Origin: Paenibacillus stellifer
GTDB taxonomy: Bacteria > Bacillota > Bacilli > Paenibacillales > Paenibacillaceae
Direction of reading: 5' to 3'
DNA length: 64,000 nt
Assembly (NCBI RefSeq): GCF_000758685.1
Contig: NZ_CP009286.1
Coordinates: 1,642,501 to 1,706,500, forward strand
The first letter of the stretch is position 1. Each line of letters begins with the position of its first letter. The notes beneath the pieces are model-generated. The model did no database searches, was not told where the DNA came from, and was given only the letters and a program-made list of their open reading frames with translations. The position numbers and the translations under genes were made by a program. Shown here one piece after another: positions 37,086 to 45,703 of this stretch.

Positions 37086-39302
37086 ATGATTAAAGAAATT
37101 TCCATTAAGAAGATAGCGACTTATAATAATACAGGTGTTGTCTTTAGTGGTTTAAAGAAAATTAATTTTTTTTACGGTTCCAATGGAAGTGGGAAAACTA
37201 CATTGTCGAATGCTATGAAAAATATTGAGAACTTCACGGATTGTAATATTGATTGGGCATCACAGCCATTAAAAACATTGGTATATAACCAGAAATTTGT
37301 GGAGGAAAATTTCCATCAGGATTCGAACATCAAGGGTATATTCACATTAGGTAAGGAGTCAACTGAAATAAAAAATGAAATTACTGAAAAGAAGAGGCTT
37401 GTTGATAAATTTGACGAAGAGATTCGAAGAATGCGCACTAACTTGTCCAATAAAGAAGAGGAATATAACGCGAATGAAAATGAATTTATAGATGATTGCT
37501 GGGAATTAAAAAGAAAATATGATAATGAGTTTTTACAAGCTTTTTCAGGAGTCAGAAATAATAAAATAAACTTTATGAATAAATGTAAACAGTCGCATTC
37601 ACTTGAAGTTCAGTTATGTGATTTAGAGGATTTACGTGTTCGTTCAAATAAATTATTTAATGGAAGTTTAGTGAAAATCCAAACGCTTCAATCGATAAAA
37701 AATGATGAACTGAACGCTGCTTGTTCAAGCGAGATATTCCAAAAACAAATTGTTGGTAAGCAGGAGGTCGATATTGCTGCTCTTATTTCTAGACTGGCTT
37801 TAAGCGATTGGGTAAAAAAAGGATATGACCATGTACATAATTCAGAAGGAATGTGCCCTTTTTGTCAACAGTCATTGCCGGATGGTTTCTTGAATAAATT
37901 GGAGGAGTACTTTAATGAAACCTATGAAAATGAAAAGAAAGAATTAGAAAACTGTGTTGAACTATACATGGAATCCTATAATAATCTTAGTACTTCGATC
38001 CAGGATCTAATGGAAAAAGAGATACCATATATCGATAAGGAGAGAATAAATCAACAGTTAGAAATAATCAGATCGAAAAACGAAATCAATCTAGAATTAA
38101 TTGAACAAAAACAAAAAGAACCAAGTAAGAAAATTGCATTAGTTCCTGTTAACGAAATTGTAAAAAGTATCAATTTAGAAGTTGAGAGAGTTAATCAGGA
38201 GATCCAAGCACATAACAGGTTGGTTGACAACCGTGTCCAGGAAGAACAATTATTAAAGGATCAAATATGGAGATTCATAGCAAATGAAAATCTGCATAAT
38301 CACGAAAAGTATGTACGGAAAGAATTTAGTATTAAGAATGCAATAACCGGGATAAAGGATGGTATCACATCAAAAACAACTGAGAAAAATCGATTAATTT
38401 CCGAAATTGAAGGCTTAGAAGCACAAATCACTAGTGTAATTCCTTCCGTAAATGAAATGAACCGTCTGTTAAAGGCATACAATTTTACAAATTTTAAATT
38501 TGCACATACTCAAAATCAGGGTAACTATCGCTTAATACGATCCACTGGAGAAGATGTTAATCAGACTTTAAGTGAAGGAGAAAAGACATTCGTAACTTTC
38601 CTATATTTTATGCACTTGTTGAATGGGAGCAATAACAGGGATCTTATTACAGAGAATAAAGTAGTTGTAATTGATGATCCAATTTCTAGCTTAGATAGCA
38701 ATGTACTATTTATCGTTAGCAATCTCATTTTGAAACTTATTGATGATATCAGGAACAATAGAAACAATGTCGTTCAATTATTTGTTTTAACCCATAATGT
38801 TTACTTTCATAAGGAAGTAACCTTTCATAAAAAGCGCTCAAAAGGCGGAAAATTAAACGATGAAACCTTCTGGATTATAAGAAAAGTTAATAATGTTACA
38901 GATGCTCAGTCCTATGATACAAATCCAATAAAAACTTCATATGAGTTAATGTGGCAAGAACTTAGATCCGCAACACAGAGCAGTTCTTCAACAACGGTAC
39001 AAAACTTGATCCGTAGAATTATAGAAAATTATTTTAAATTATTTGGAAATATTAGTGAAGATGATATTCTGAATAAATTCGAAGAAGAGGAAAAGGTATT
39101 ATGTAAATCGCTTTTATCCTGGGCAAATGATGGGTCCCATTTTGCAAGCGATGATATATATATTGAACATCCGCTAGATACAAATGCAAGGTACCTTAAT
39201 ATATTCGAGAAGATATTCAAGGTTACAAACCATCATGCACATTACAAAATGATGATGGGTATTGAGGAAGCGAATGAGATTCCTCAAGCGCAGGTATCAT
39301 GA
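37086..39302 (+). CDS. Zinc-hook AAA ATPase resembling RloC/PrrC anticodon nucleases
   Basis: 738 residues of the AAA_13 ABC-type class. Walker A FYGSNGSGKTTL (residues 29-40); long coiled coil (about 90-450) interrupted by EGMCPFCQQSLP, a CxxC zinc hook at 257-260; ABC signature LSEGEKTFVTFLYF; Walker B VVVIDDPISSLDSN. The C-terminal region has RRIIENYFKLFG and NDGSHFASDD, where Arg, Glu and His could form the ribonuclease triad described for PrrC and RloC. Such proteins cleave tRNA anticodons when host defences are breached and are often linked to type I restriction loci, as here. The nuclease assignment is inference; a sensor ATPase of other function is possible. Flanked by its own terminators. 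Confidence 0.65.
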   Translation: MIKEISIKKIATYNNTGVVFSGLKKINFFYGSNGSGKTTLSNAMKNIENFTDCNIDWASQPLKTLVYNQKFVEENFHQDSNIKGIFTLGKESTEIKNEITEKKRLVDKFDEEIRRMRTNLSNKEEEYNANENEFIDDCWELKRKYDNEFLQAFSGVRNNKINFMNKCKQSHSLEVQLCDLEDLRVRSNKLFNGSLVKIQTLQSIKNDELNAACSSEIFQKQIVGKQEVDIAALISRLALSDWVKKGYDHVHNSEGMCPFCQQSLPDGFLNKLEEYFNETYENEKKELENCVELYMESYNNLSTSIQDLMEKEIPYIDKERINQQLEIIRSKNEINLELIEQKQKEPSKKIALVPVNEIVKSINLEVERVNQEIQAHNRLVDNRVQEEQLLKDQIWRFIANENLHNHEKYVRKEFSIKNAITGIKDGITSKTTEKNRLISEIEGLEAQITSVIPSVNEMNRLLKAYNFTNFKFAHTQNQGNYRLIRSTGEDVNQTLSEGEKTFVTFLYFMHLLNGSNNRDLITENKVVVIDDPISSLDSNVLFIVSNLILKLIDDIRNNRNNVVQLFVLTHNVYFHKEVTFHKKRSKGGKLNDETFWIIRKVNNVTDAQSYDTNPIKTSYELMWQELRSATQSSSSTTVQNLIRRIIENYFKLFGNISEDDILNKFEEEEKVLCKSLLSWANDGSHFASDDIYIEHPLDTNARYLNIFEKIFKVTNHHAHYKMMMGIEEANEIPQAQVS

Positions 39303-39343
39303 TCGATTCAGTCTTTCTCGTAAAAAAATATTCAATGATACTT

Positions 39344-39386
39344 ACCCAAACAAAGCGATTATTTTTGGCTTTGTTTGGGTTTTTTC
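39344..39386 (+). terminator. Strong terminator after the zinc-hook ATPase
   Basis: A perfect 13-bp stem ACCCAAACAAAGC / GCTTTGTTTGGGT followed by a T-run. Confidence 0.92.
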
Positions 39387-39413
39387 GTATTTTCACAGGA
39401 CTTAATGCCTATA

Positions 39414-39462
39414 TTGTCGAATTATCAATAAAGGGATTTTATTCCACAGGAACGTATATTCG
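39414..39462 (+). promoter_or_regulatory. Candidate promoter and LexA-like box before the helicase operon
   Basis: GAAC-GTAT-ATTC (39450-39461) has the same one-base deviation from GAAC-N4-GTTC as the box in the darT leader. A weak promoter, TTGTCG (39414) and TTTATT (39438), would start transcription near it. Confidence 0.3.
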
Positions 39463-39531
39463 ATGACAACCTATTGTCTAATCATTATGTTTTAATTTAA
39501 TCAGCAGATATTAACGATGGAGGGATCAGGT

Positions 39532-42216
39532 ATGGCATTTCTGAAATGCTCGGAATGCACCAATATGCTAAAGGCAATTCAAATTTCCAATAAAATCAGC
39601 CAAGTTGGGGAGCAACGATTACTTGAATATTCGCCAACCGGGATTAAATGCTCAGACTGGACTCCCGTAATCGAAAACCTCCGAGGATTCGCAGAAGGAA
39701 TTTATTGTCCGTCTTGCTTTGCTATCGTTCCTCTAGAGAAAGAAGAATTTGTACTAAGTGAGGATAACCGAATTCCTGGCGTCGTAAGTCATGAATTTTC
39801 ATCAGAAGATGTACTGGATAAGCTGAAGAAGTTGGCCAAGGAAGAGGCCGCTGAGATTTATGTACATACACTTCCTGCCAAAGAGGCAACTTTTGCAAAT
39901 ATTCCTGAATCTACACCGGAGCCCATTAAGGACGCCTTATATCGAATGGGAATTAAGCAGTTATATTCACACCAAGCAGAAACGGCCGATGCAGTCCATT
40001 CTGGTTCTAATGTTGTCTTGGTCACTTCAACGTCATCCGGAAAGACGTTGTCCTATAACCTGCCGATTCTTAGTCGTTTATATAACCATCCCGAAGAACG
40101 TGCGTTATACATATTTCCAACCAAAGCGTTAGCAAATGATCAGTTGGATCAAATTAGGCGTTTTGGCTTACAACAGGCGGAGAATCCTTCTTCCCTGGAT
40201 GAGTGGTTTGAGACCCAGTTGCATTTGGGAGATCGTCTGATTCATATTGGTCGGCTGGATGGGGATACCGAGAATGGGCCGCGGCAGCGAATCATGGAAA
40301 AAGCACAGGTATGGATGACGAATCCGGATATGATTCATTACTCCATTCTCGGGCAAGTTCAGAAGGTGAAGTATGCGACCGCGCACCACATTCGAAATTA
40401 TCTGCGGAATCTCAAATTTATTGTGCTTGATGAGATGCATATGTACCGCGGCACATTCGGAAGTCATGTCGCATTAGTACTCAGACGCCTGCTTAAGGTT
40501 TGCCGTGAGCTTGGTAATGCACACAAAATCCAGATTATCACGAGCTCAGCAACGATTGAGAACCCTGCTAGATTAGCAGAGGATCTTACGGGGCTAAGTG
40601 GCTTTACCCTCATCAATACAGATGGTTCCGCCCATCAGAAGAAGGGAATCGTCCTCTGGAATCCTGGCATGTCTGCCGACGAACAAGTCCGCCGCGCGCC
40701 TTCTACCGATGCGATAACGATGGCGAAACAAATTATGACTGTGGATCAGAAGGTGATTAAGAGCATCATTTTTCAGCCTTCTCGCAGCCAGACGATGGTA
40801 TTTACCCGTTATATCAAAGACGTATTGCGCCAGCCTCTCCGACTACCTAAGGAGAAAGTGGACGGAGAGAAACTCGCGGCTTTTTATACTGGGATCCTAC
40901 CGAATGATACCCGGAAACGGATTATTGAACGGCTCAAGTCCCACGATATTCATGTCATTATTACGACCAATGCCCTTGAAGTCGGGATTGATATCGGTGA
41001 TCTGAGTCTCGCCGTTCTTGTTGGTTATCCCGGTTCGAAAGCAGCATTCTCCCAACAGATTGGGCGCGTAGGCCGCAAAGGTGAGGGAGTCGCTGTCTTG
41101 ATCCTGCAGGACGAACCGCTTCAGCAGTATTACATGCGAAACCCACTGGAGTTTATTCACAAGGCTCCGGAAGTCGTTCGAATTAATCCAACAAATTACA
41201 AGTTGTTGGCTTTGCATATTCCCCTACTGAGAGAAGAGCTCGGGAGAGAAGTCACGAAGGAAGACTTGCAGAACATGTTCCCCGGGTTAGTTGAAGACTA
41301 TATCGAGACTGTTCTCCAAGTTGCCGCATCAGCGAATCAAGAGGAAGTCGTTGATAAAAAGTTTAGCCTTCGATCCATCTCCGGGCAAAACTACAGCGTC
41401 ACCATTCGGGGGCAGGATCAAACGATAGTTGACGGTTTGGATGAATGGAGTGCTCTTCGTGACTTTCATAAAGGAGCGATCTATTGGACTCCAGGAGAAA
41501 AAGGCTATCGAGTAGACTCTATCAATCGCAGAAAAGGCGAAATCATTCTATTGCCTATTCAAGAACTAACTTATTACACCCAATCTACTTATCGTGATGC
41601 CATCGACATTATGCAGACTTATCAGAAGCAAAATATCGAAGGAATCGATATGGCCTATGGTGAACTGGAGATCAAGCGGAGCGTATTCGGTTATAAAAAA
41701 GTTTACTTCGGACAGAAGCATGAATCGGAGCAGGTTCAATTGGACCATCCGTCCGTCACCCGATTTACTCCCGAAGGAATGTGGGTTACATTAACGGATT
41801 CCCAATGGAGTCACTTGAACAATACCATCCAGGAATGGGTAGATGAAGGCAGACCCGTTGATCTGTTGGCCGAAGGCTCTCTACACGCTGCAGGTCACGC
41901 TATGACTTCCGTTATTCCTGACCTCATTATTTGTGACGCGAATGACCTTACTGGTTTTTCGGCGAGCGGGATGACGGCTTTTGCGAATAGACCTGTAATC
42001 GGCTTCTATGGCGAGAACGGGTCCGGTCTCGGAACTATCGAGGCGATTTACGATAAACTCCCTCATGTGCTACGAAAAGCGCTTGAGCTTATTGAGAGCT
42101 GCCCTTGTTCTGAAGGATGTCCTAGTTGCGTGCAGCTCCCTGGTAAAGGAAATATTGAATTGTTCAAACCTGGGGCCAAAATGCTGCTGAAGATATTGAT
42201 TGAAGGGATCGATTAA
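39532..42216 (+). CDS. SF2 helicase with zinc ribbon and DUF1998/MrfA-type C-terminus (copy 1)
   Basis: 894 residues. ATG at 39532 is preferred over ATG 39517 because GGAGGGA lies between them. N-terminal zinc ribbon: KCSECTNML and YCPSCFAI. Helicase core: SSGKTLSYNLPIL (motif I), IVLDEMHMYRG (II), ITSSATIENPARL (III), TNALEVGIDIGDL (V), QQIGRVGRKGEG (VI). The C-terminus has ESCPCSEGCPSCVQLPG, the four-cysteine module of DUF1998/MrfA helicases. MrfA acts on damaged DNA; DUF1998 helicases also occur in DISARM and Druantia defence systems. Followed by a paralogous helicase after 2 bases. Starts the second large transcription unit of the island. Confidence 0.88.
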   Translation: MAFLKCSECTNMLKAIQISNKISQVGEQRLLEYSPTGIKCSDWTPVIENLRGFAEGIYCPSCFAIVPLEKEEFVLSEDNRIPGVVSHEFSSEDVLDKLKKLAKEEAAEIYVHTLPAKEATFANIPESTPEPIKDALYRMGIKQLYSHQAETADAVHSGSNVVLVTSTSSGKTLSYNLPILSRLYNHPEERALYIFPTKALANDQLDQIRRFGLQQAENPSSLDEWFETQLHLGDRLIHIGRLDGDTENGPRQRIMEKAQVWMTNPDMIHYSILGQVQKVKYATAHHIRNYLRNLKFIVLDEMHMYRGTFGSHVALVLRRLLKVCRELGNAHKIQIITSSATIENPARLAEDLTGLSGFTLINTDGSAHQKKGIVLWNPGMSADEQVRRAPSTDAITMAKQIMTVDQKVIKSIIFQPSRSQTMVFTRYIKDVLRQPLRLPKEKVDGEKLAAFYTGILPNDTRKRIIERLKSHDIHVIITTNALEVGIDIGDLSLAVLVGYPGSKAAFSQQIGRVGRKGEGVAVLILQDEPLQQYYMRNPLEFIHKAPEVVRINPTNYKLLALHIPLLREELGREVTKEDLQNMFPGLVEDYIETVLQVAASANQEEVVDKKFSLRSISGQNYSVTIRGQDQTIVDGLDEWSALRDFHKGAIYWTPGEKGYRVDSINRRKGEIILLPIQELTYYTQSTYRDAIDIMQTYQKQNIEGIDMAYGELEIKRSVFGYKKVYFGQKHESEQVQLDHPSVTRFTPEGMWVTLTDSQWSHLNNTIQEWVDEGRPVDLLAEGSLHAAGHAMTSVIPDLIICDANDLTGFSASGMTAFANRPVIGFYGENGSGLGTIEAIYDKLPHVLRKALELIESCPCSEGCPSCVQLPGKGNIELFKPGAKMLLKILIEGID

Positions 42217-42218
42217 GA

Positions 42219-44969
42219 ATGCCTGTAATCTGCTCTTCTTGTGGAGGCCAACGGCCATATGGAGACTTTGTCCAAATCGGTTTTAAAGCAGATCCGAAAG
42301 GTTATTACCGTAATATCCATCAACGTGCAAACGGGATTCGAATTTCGGAGTGGCGCTCAATTGAACCCGATATGGAGTCCTATATAAACAAACAAGCCGG
42401 CGTTTATTGTACGCATGATGGGTGTTTAATCTTGGACGGGATCTTGACACCGGAAGAAATGGAAATGATCTCCGACCGAAGACTTCCCGTGCAACAAGCA
42501 TTCGATAGCGATATGCTCGTCCAGAACTTGCTTGAAGTCGGAACTCGTGTCCGAAGCGAAGTGCATGTGCATCAAATTGACGCCAATCAAGGCGCTTATG
42601 CTGACCAAATCCTAATGCCCAGTTGGCTGCAACGGAAGCTTCATTCTCTGGGGATCAATAAGCTGTATGAGCATCAAGGAGAAGCCATACAGAACATCCG
42701 GGAAGGACGCAATGTAGTTCTCTGCACGAAAACCGCATCGGGAAAATCATTGGCTTACAATGTTCCCATCATGGAAAAATTGGTATCTGATCCGAATGCG
42801 TGTGCGCTATATTTGGCTCCGTTCAAAGCATTGGTCGAAGATCAGTTTACCCATTTGAAAGAATGGGCCGATGATATAGGAGAGCAGGGAAATAAAATTT
42901 CGCTTAATGGATTTTCGCGATTCACTGTGAATGGAAAACAAATATCTGTTGGACTTCTTCATGGGCAACGGAACGTTCCAGAACATATGAGAAAAGATCA
43001 GGCGTCTAGCTTCGTGTTCTCTGAGGGGCGCTATTGGCTGACCAACGTTCACTATCTGCACTTAATTCTTCAAGGTGCAAGTTCACCTAAGGGGAAAGGC
43101 CCTGGGCTGTTGCGCTTTCTGCAAAATCTTCGGTTTGTTGTTATTGATGAGCTTCATCAATACTCAGGCTTGTTAGGTTCAAAGGTTTCTTTGGTCCTTC
43201 GCAGATTAAGAATGTTATGTGACAGGTTGGGGAATAAAAATGTCCAGTTTATTGCCTGCTCGGCTACCATTGCTAATCCAAAGTATCTAGCTGAAGAATT
43301 AACAGGAATGCGTGGACTGAAAGGATTTCATGAAATATCGGGTGTACAAGCACCAGTAAAGAAGAAAGCGATTTTGATGTGGAATCCTGGCTTATCAGAC
43401 GATGAGCAGAAGAAAAGGGCTGTTGTTTCCGATCTCTATGAAATTCTGCGCACGATCTACAAGGATGGAAGATGGCCAAGAAGTATCATTTTCACAAGCA
43501 ACCGCCAGCAAGCCCAGCTTTTAAGTCGTGAATTAAACATGATCTTGCGCAGCCATCTTCATGATCATGCCGGGCTTTCGGCAGACGAACCACATGAGTT
43601 TTTTCTGCCGTATCATGCATACCTCACGCAAGAAGTTAAAGAACGAACCATACAAAAACTTGAGCAAGGCGAGATCCTTGGAGTGGTCACCACTAGCGCC
43701 CTAGAGGTCGGAATTGATGTGAAGTGTCTGGATGTATGTATTTTGCTTGGATATCCAGGTTCTCAGGCCTCCTTCTGGCAGCAGGCTGGGCGTGTGGGGC
43801 GAAGCAGAGACGGTGTGGTGATTATGATGGTTCAGGAAGAGCCATTGCAGCAATACTTTGCCCGCAACCCTGAAGAATTCTTTACGCTTTCGCCTGAATC
43901 AGCGGCAATCAATACAACGAATCCCAAGCTATTAAAGGAGCATCTCGCATACGCAGCTCACGAACTGGGAGGAACGTTGACGAATGCTATGAATTATGTT
44001 CGCTCTTCGGCGCTTCGCAAGGTGGTTGCGGAAGCAAGCGATCAGTGGCAGCAGATTGAAGGGAAACTACACTATCAAGGAGAAACACCCCGGTATCAAA
44101 CTTTGTTCACTATGGGCGATACCTATACGGTTGTAACCAAGAACGGGTGGAATGAGGACATCCTATTTCAAAGTGTGGACGGACGTTCCTTGATTCGAGA
44201 TTATCATGTAGACGCCGTATTTCTGGGACCTGACAATCGTACCTTTTATAAGGTCAAGTGGGTCAATAACAGGCAACGCAAAGTGGTTGTAGAGCCAGTA
44301 AGAACGGATTACCATACTCGCGGAATTGTTCGTGATAGCATTGAAATCCATGATATAACCAATCCTTTGATAAGTGACGCGGCGATCAAATCCAATCTTG
44401 GAAACATCATCGTAAAACGAAGTACATTTGGCTACAAAAAAATCTACAATCACGGCGCAATGCCTCCCGAAACCGTGCAATTAACAAACACATATCCTGT
44501 CAGTTTTCAAACCGAGGCGTTTTGGTTGATGTGGGATCACCAAGGAAGGGATGAACTTAGAGGTCTGCTCAAGGATGTGCAGAATCGCGAATCCATTGAC
44601 TTGGAGACCCTGGTTGAGGGAAGCCTTCATGCCGTTGAACATGCCATAGCATCTGCGATACCGGCTGTTGTAAGGTGTAGTATGGCTGATTTTCAGCACA
44701 CCTCTTTTTATTCTGGCTCGGCCTTGTTTGGAATGCCCGGGATGTTCTTCTACGACAGCCAAGCAGGAGGCGGTTCGGGTATCGTCGAGGTTGTTGCGGA
44801 AAAGTTCGGGGTTCTCTTGGATAAAGCCCAACAGATCATTAGCAGCTGTGGTTGTTCAGACGGCTGTCCATCGTGCATTCAGTTATTTCATTGTGAAAAA
44901 CAGAATGAGCCGCTGCATAAGGTTGGGGCTTTGTTGGTAATCAACCATTTACGAAAATCTTTCGGATAA
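42219..44969 (+). CDS. SF2 helicase with zinc ribbon and DUF1998/MrfA-type C-terminus (copy 2)
   Basis: 916 residues, a divergent paralogue of the preceding helicase. N-terminal cysteines PVICSSCGGQ and VYCTHDGC; motif I TKTASGKSLAYNVP; motif II VVIDELHQYSG; motif III ACSATIANPKYL; motif VI QQAGRVGRSRDG; C-terminal SSCGCSDGCPSCIQLFHC. The two proteins share the order of all domains and the NTPNTK-like segment after motif VI (INPTNYKLL in copy 1, INTTNPKLL here), so they arose by duplication and probably work as a heteromeric pair. Only 2 bases separate the genes. I do not recognise a named system with this tandem pair. Confidence 0.87.
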   Translation: MPVICSSCGGQRPYGDFVQIGFKADPKGYYRNIHQRANGIRISEWRSIEPDMESYINKQAGVYCTHDGCLILDGILTPEEMEMISDRRLPVQQAFDSDMLVQNLLEVGTRVRSEVHVHQIDANQGAYADQILMPSWLQRKLHSLGINKLYEHQGEAIQNIREGRNVVLCTKTASGKSLAYNVPIMEKLVSDPNACALYLAPFKALVEDQFTHLKEWADDIGEQGNKISLNGFSRFTVNGKQISVGLLHGQRNVPEHMRKDQASSFVFSEGRYWLTNVHYLHLILQGASSPKGKGPGLLRFLQNLRFVVIDELHQYSGLLGSKVSLVLRRLRMLCDRLGNKNVQFIACSATIANPKYLAEELTGMRGLKGFHEISGVQAPVKKKAILMWNPGLSDDEQKKRAVVSDLYEILRTIYKDGRWPRSIIFTSNRQQAQLLSRELNMILRSHLHDHAGLSADEPHEFFLPYHAYLTQEVKERTIQKLEQGEILGVVTTSALEVGIDVKCLDVCILLGYPGSQASFWQQAGRVGRSRDGVVIMMVQEEPLQQYFARNPEEFFTLSPESAAINTTNPKLLKEHLAYAAHELGGTLTNAMNYVRSSALRKVVAEASDQWQQIEGKLHYQGETPRYQTLFTMGDTYTVVTKNGWNEDILFQSVDGRSLIRDYHVDAVFLGPDNRTFYKVKWVNNRQRKVVVEPVRTDYHTRGIVRDSIEIHDITNPLISDAAIKSNLGNIIVKRSTFGYKKIYNHGAMPPETVQLTNTYPVSFQTEAFWLMWDHQGRDELRGLLKDVQNRESIDLETLVEGSLHAVEHAIASAIPAVVRCSMADFQHTSFYSGSALFGMPGMFFYDSQAGGGSGIVEVVAEKFGVLLDKAQQIISSCGCSDGCPSCIQLFHCEKQNEPLHKVGALLVINHLRKSFG

Positions 44970-45023
44970 AGGGAGCTTAAAGCCATCTTAGTCGCGGCAC
45001 ATTAACCCCAAGGAGTGAGGAAT

Positions 45024-45689
45024 ATGGATAAATTCCGGGCTTATGGCCAGTTTCTCAAAAGAGGTGAACATATATATCGTACATCCGCCCATCTTCAGTG
45101 GGGAGACTCAACGAAATCTTTAGGATGTTGTGTACTACTTAACCCGGGGTCAGCCACGTTGGAAAAAGTCGCTCCTGAAGTATACTCTCGTTTATTAGCA
45201 GATGGAAAGGCACATGGCCAAGTTATTCCTGATCCAACCATGATTCAATTGGCCACGTTATTGGAACGAATTTTTGGACAATCCCTAGAGGGGCAGTTTC
45301 AGATATATAATTTGTTCTGGCTGCAAAATACAGACGATCAAGATGCAATAGAGCAATACGTGGAACTTGTTGCAAGAGAGGAATTTCAATTCGATGAGTC
45401 ATTGATTGAATTGGTCGAGCTGAAACAACATCCATGGGTTCTCCTAGGTTGGGGAGTGAAAAAGCACAAAAGACATTGGCATCCTTTTGTCCAAATTAAA
45501 GACAAATGGGTCTCATTAATTCAGACCTCGGGCGTCCCTTGCTTTGGAAAGGAGCACCCCAAACAAAAGTCAGGATATTACTACTATCATCCGTGCCCTC
45601 AGATTCCAACCCACCGGCCACAGATTATAAATGATTTGGAAGAGATATATTATCGCGATGTATGGCATTTATTTAAAAATCAACAATAG
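45024..45689 (+). CDS. DUF1643-like protein
   Basis: 221 residues; ATG 45024 is favoured by AAGGAG 8 bases before it. The DUF1643 pattern is visible: CCVLLNPGSATLEK, PDPTMIQLATLLERI, IYNLFWLQNT and WVLLGWGVKKHKRH. The molecular role of DUF1643 is not established; it is common in defence-rich and mobile loci. Its stop overlaps the region of the McrB start, so it is translated in line with helicases and McrBC. Confidence 0.75.
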   Translation: MDKFRAYGQFLKRGEHIYRTSAHLQWGDSTKSLGCCVLLNPGSATLEKVAPEVYSRLLADGKAHGQVIPDPTMIQLATLLERIFGQSLEGQFQIYNLFWLQNTDDQDAIEQYVELVAREEFQFDESLIELVELKQHPWVLLGWGVKKHKRHWHPFVQIKDKWVSLIQTSGVPCFGKEHPKQKSGYYYYHPCPQIPTHRPQIINDLEEIYYRDVWHLFKNQQ

Positions 45690-45703
45690 TGAGGATGAAA
45701 TTC

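Noticed and set aside
39532..44969. Calling the helicase pair DISARM or Druantia
   Set aside because: DISARM needs DrmC and a linked methylase, and Druantia a single very large DruE with other Dru genes; neither set is present around this pair.
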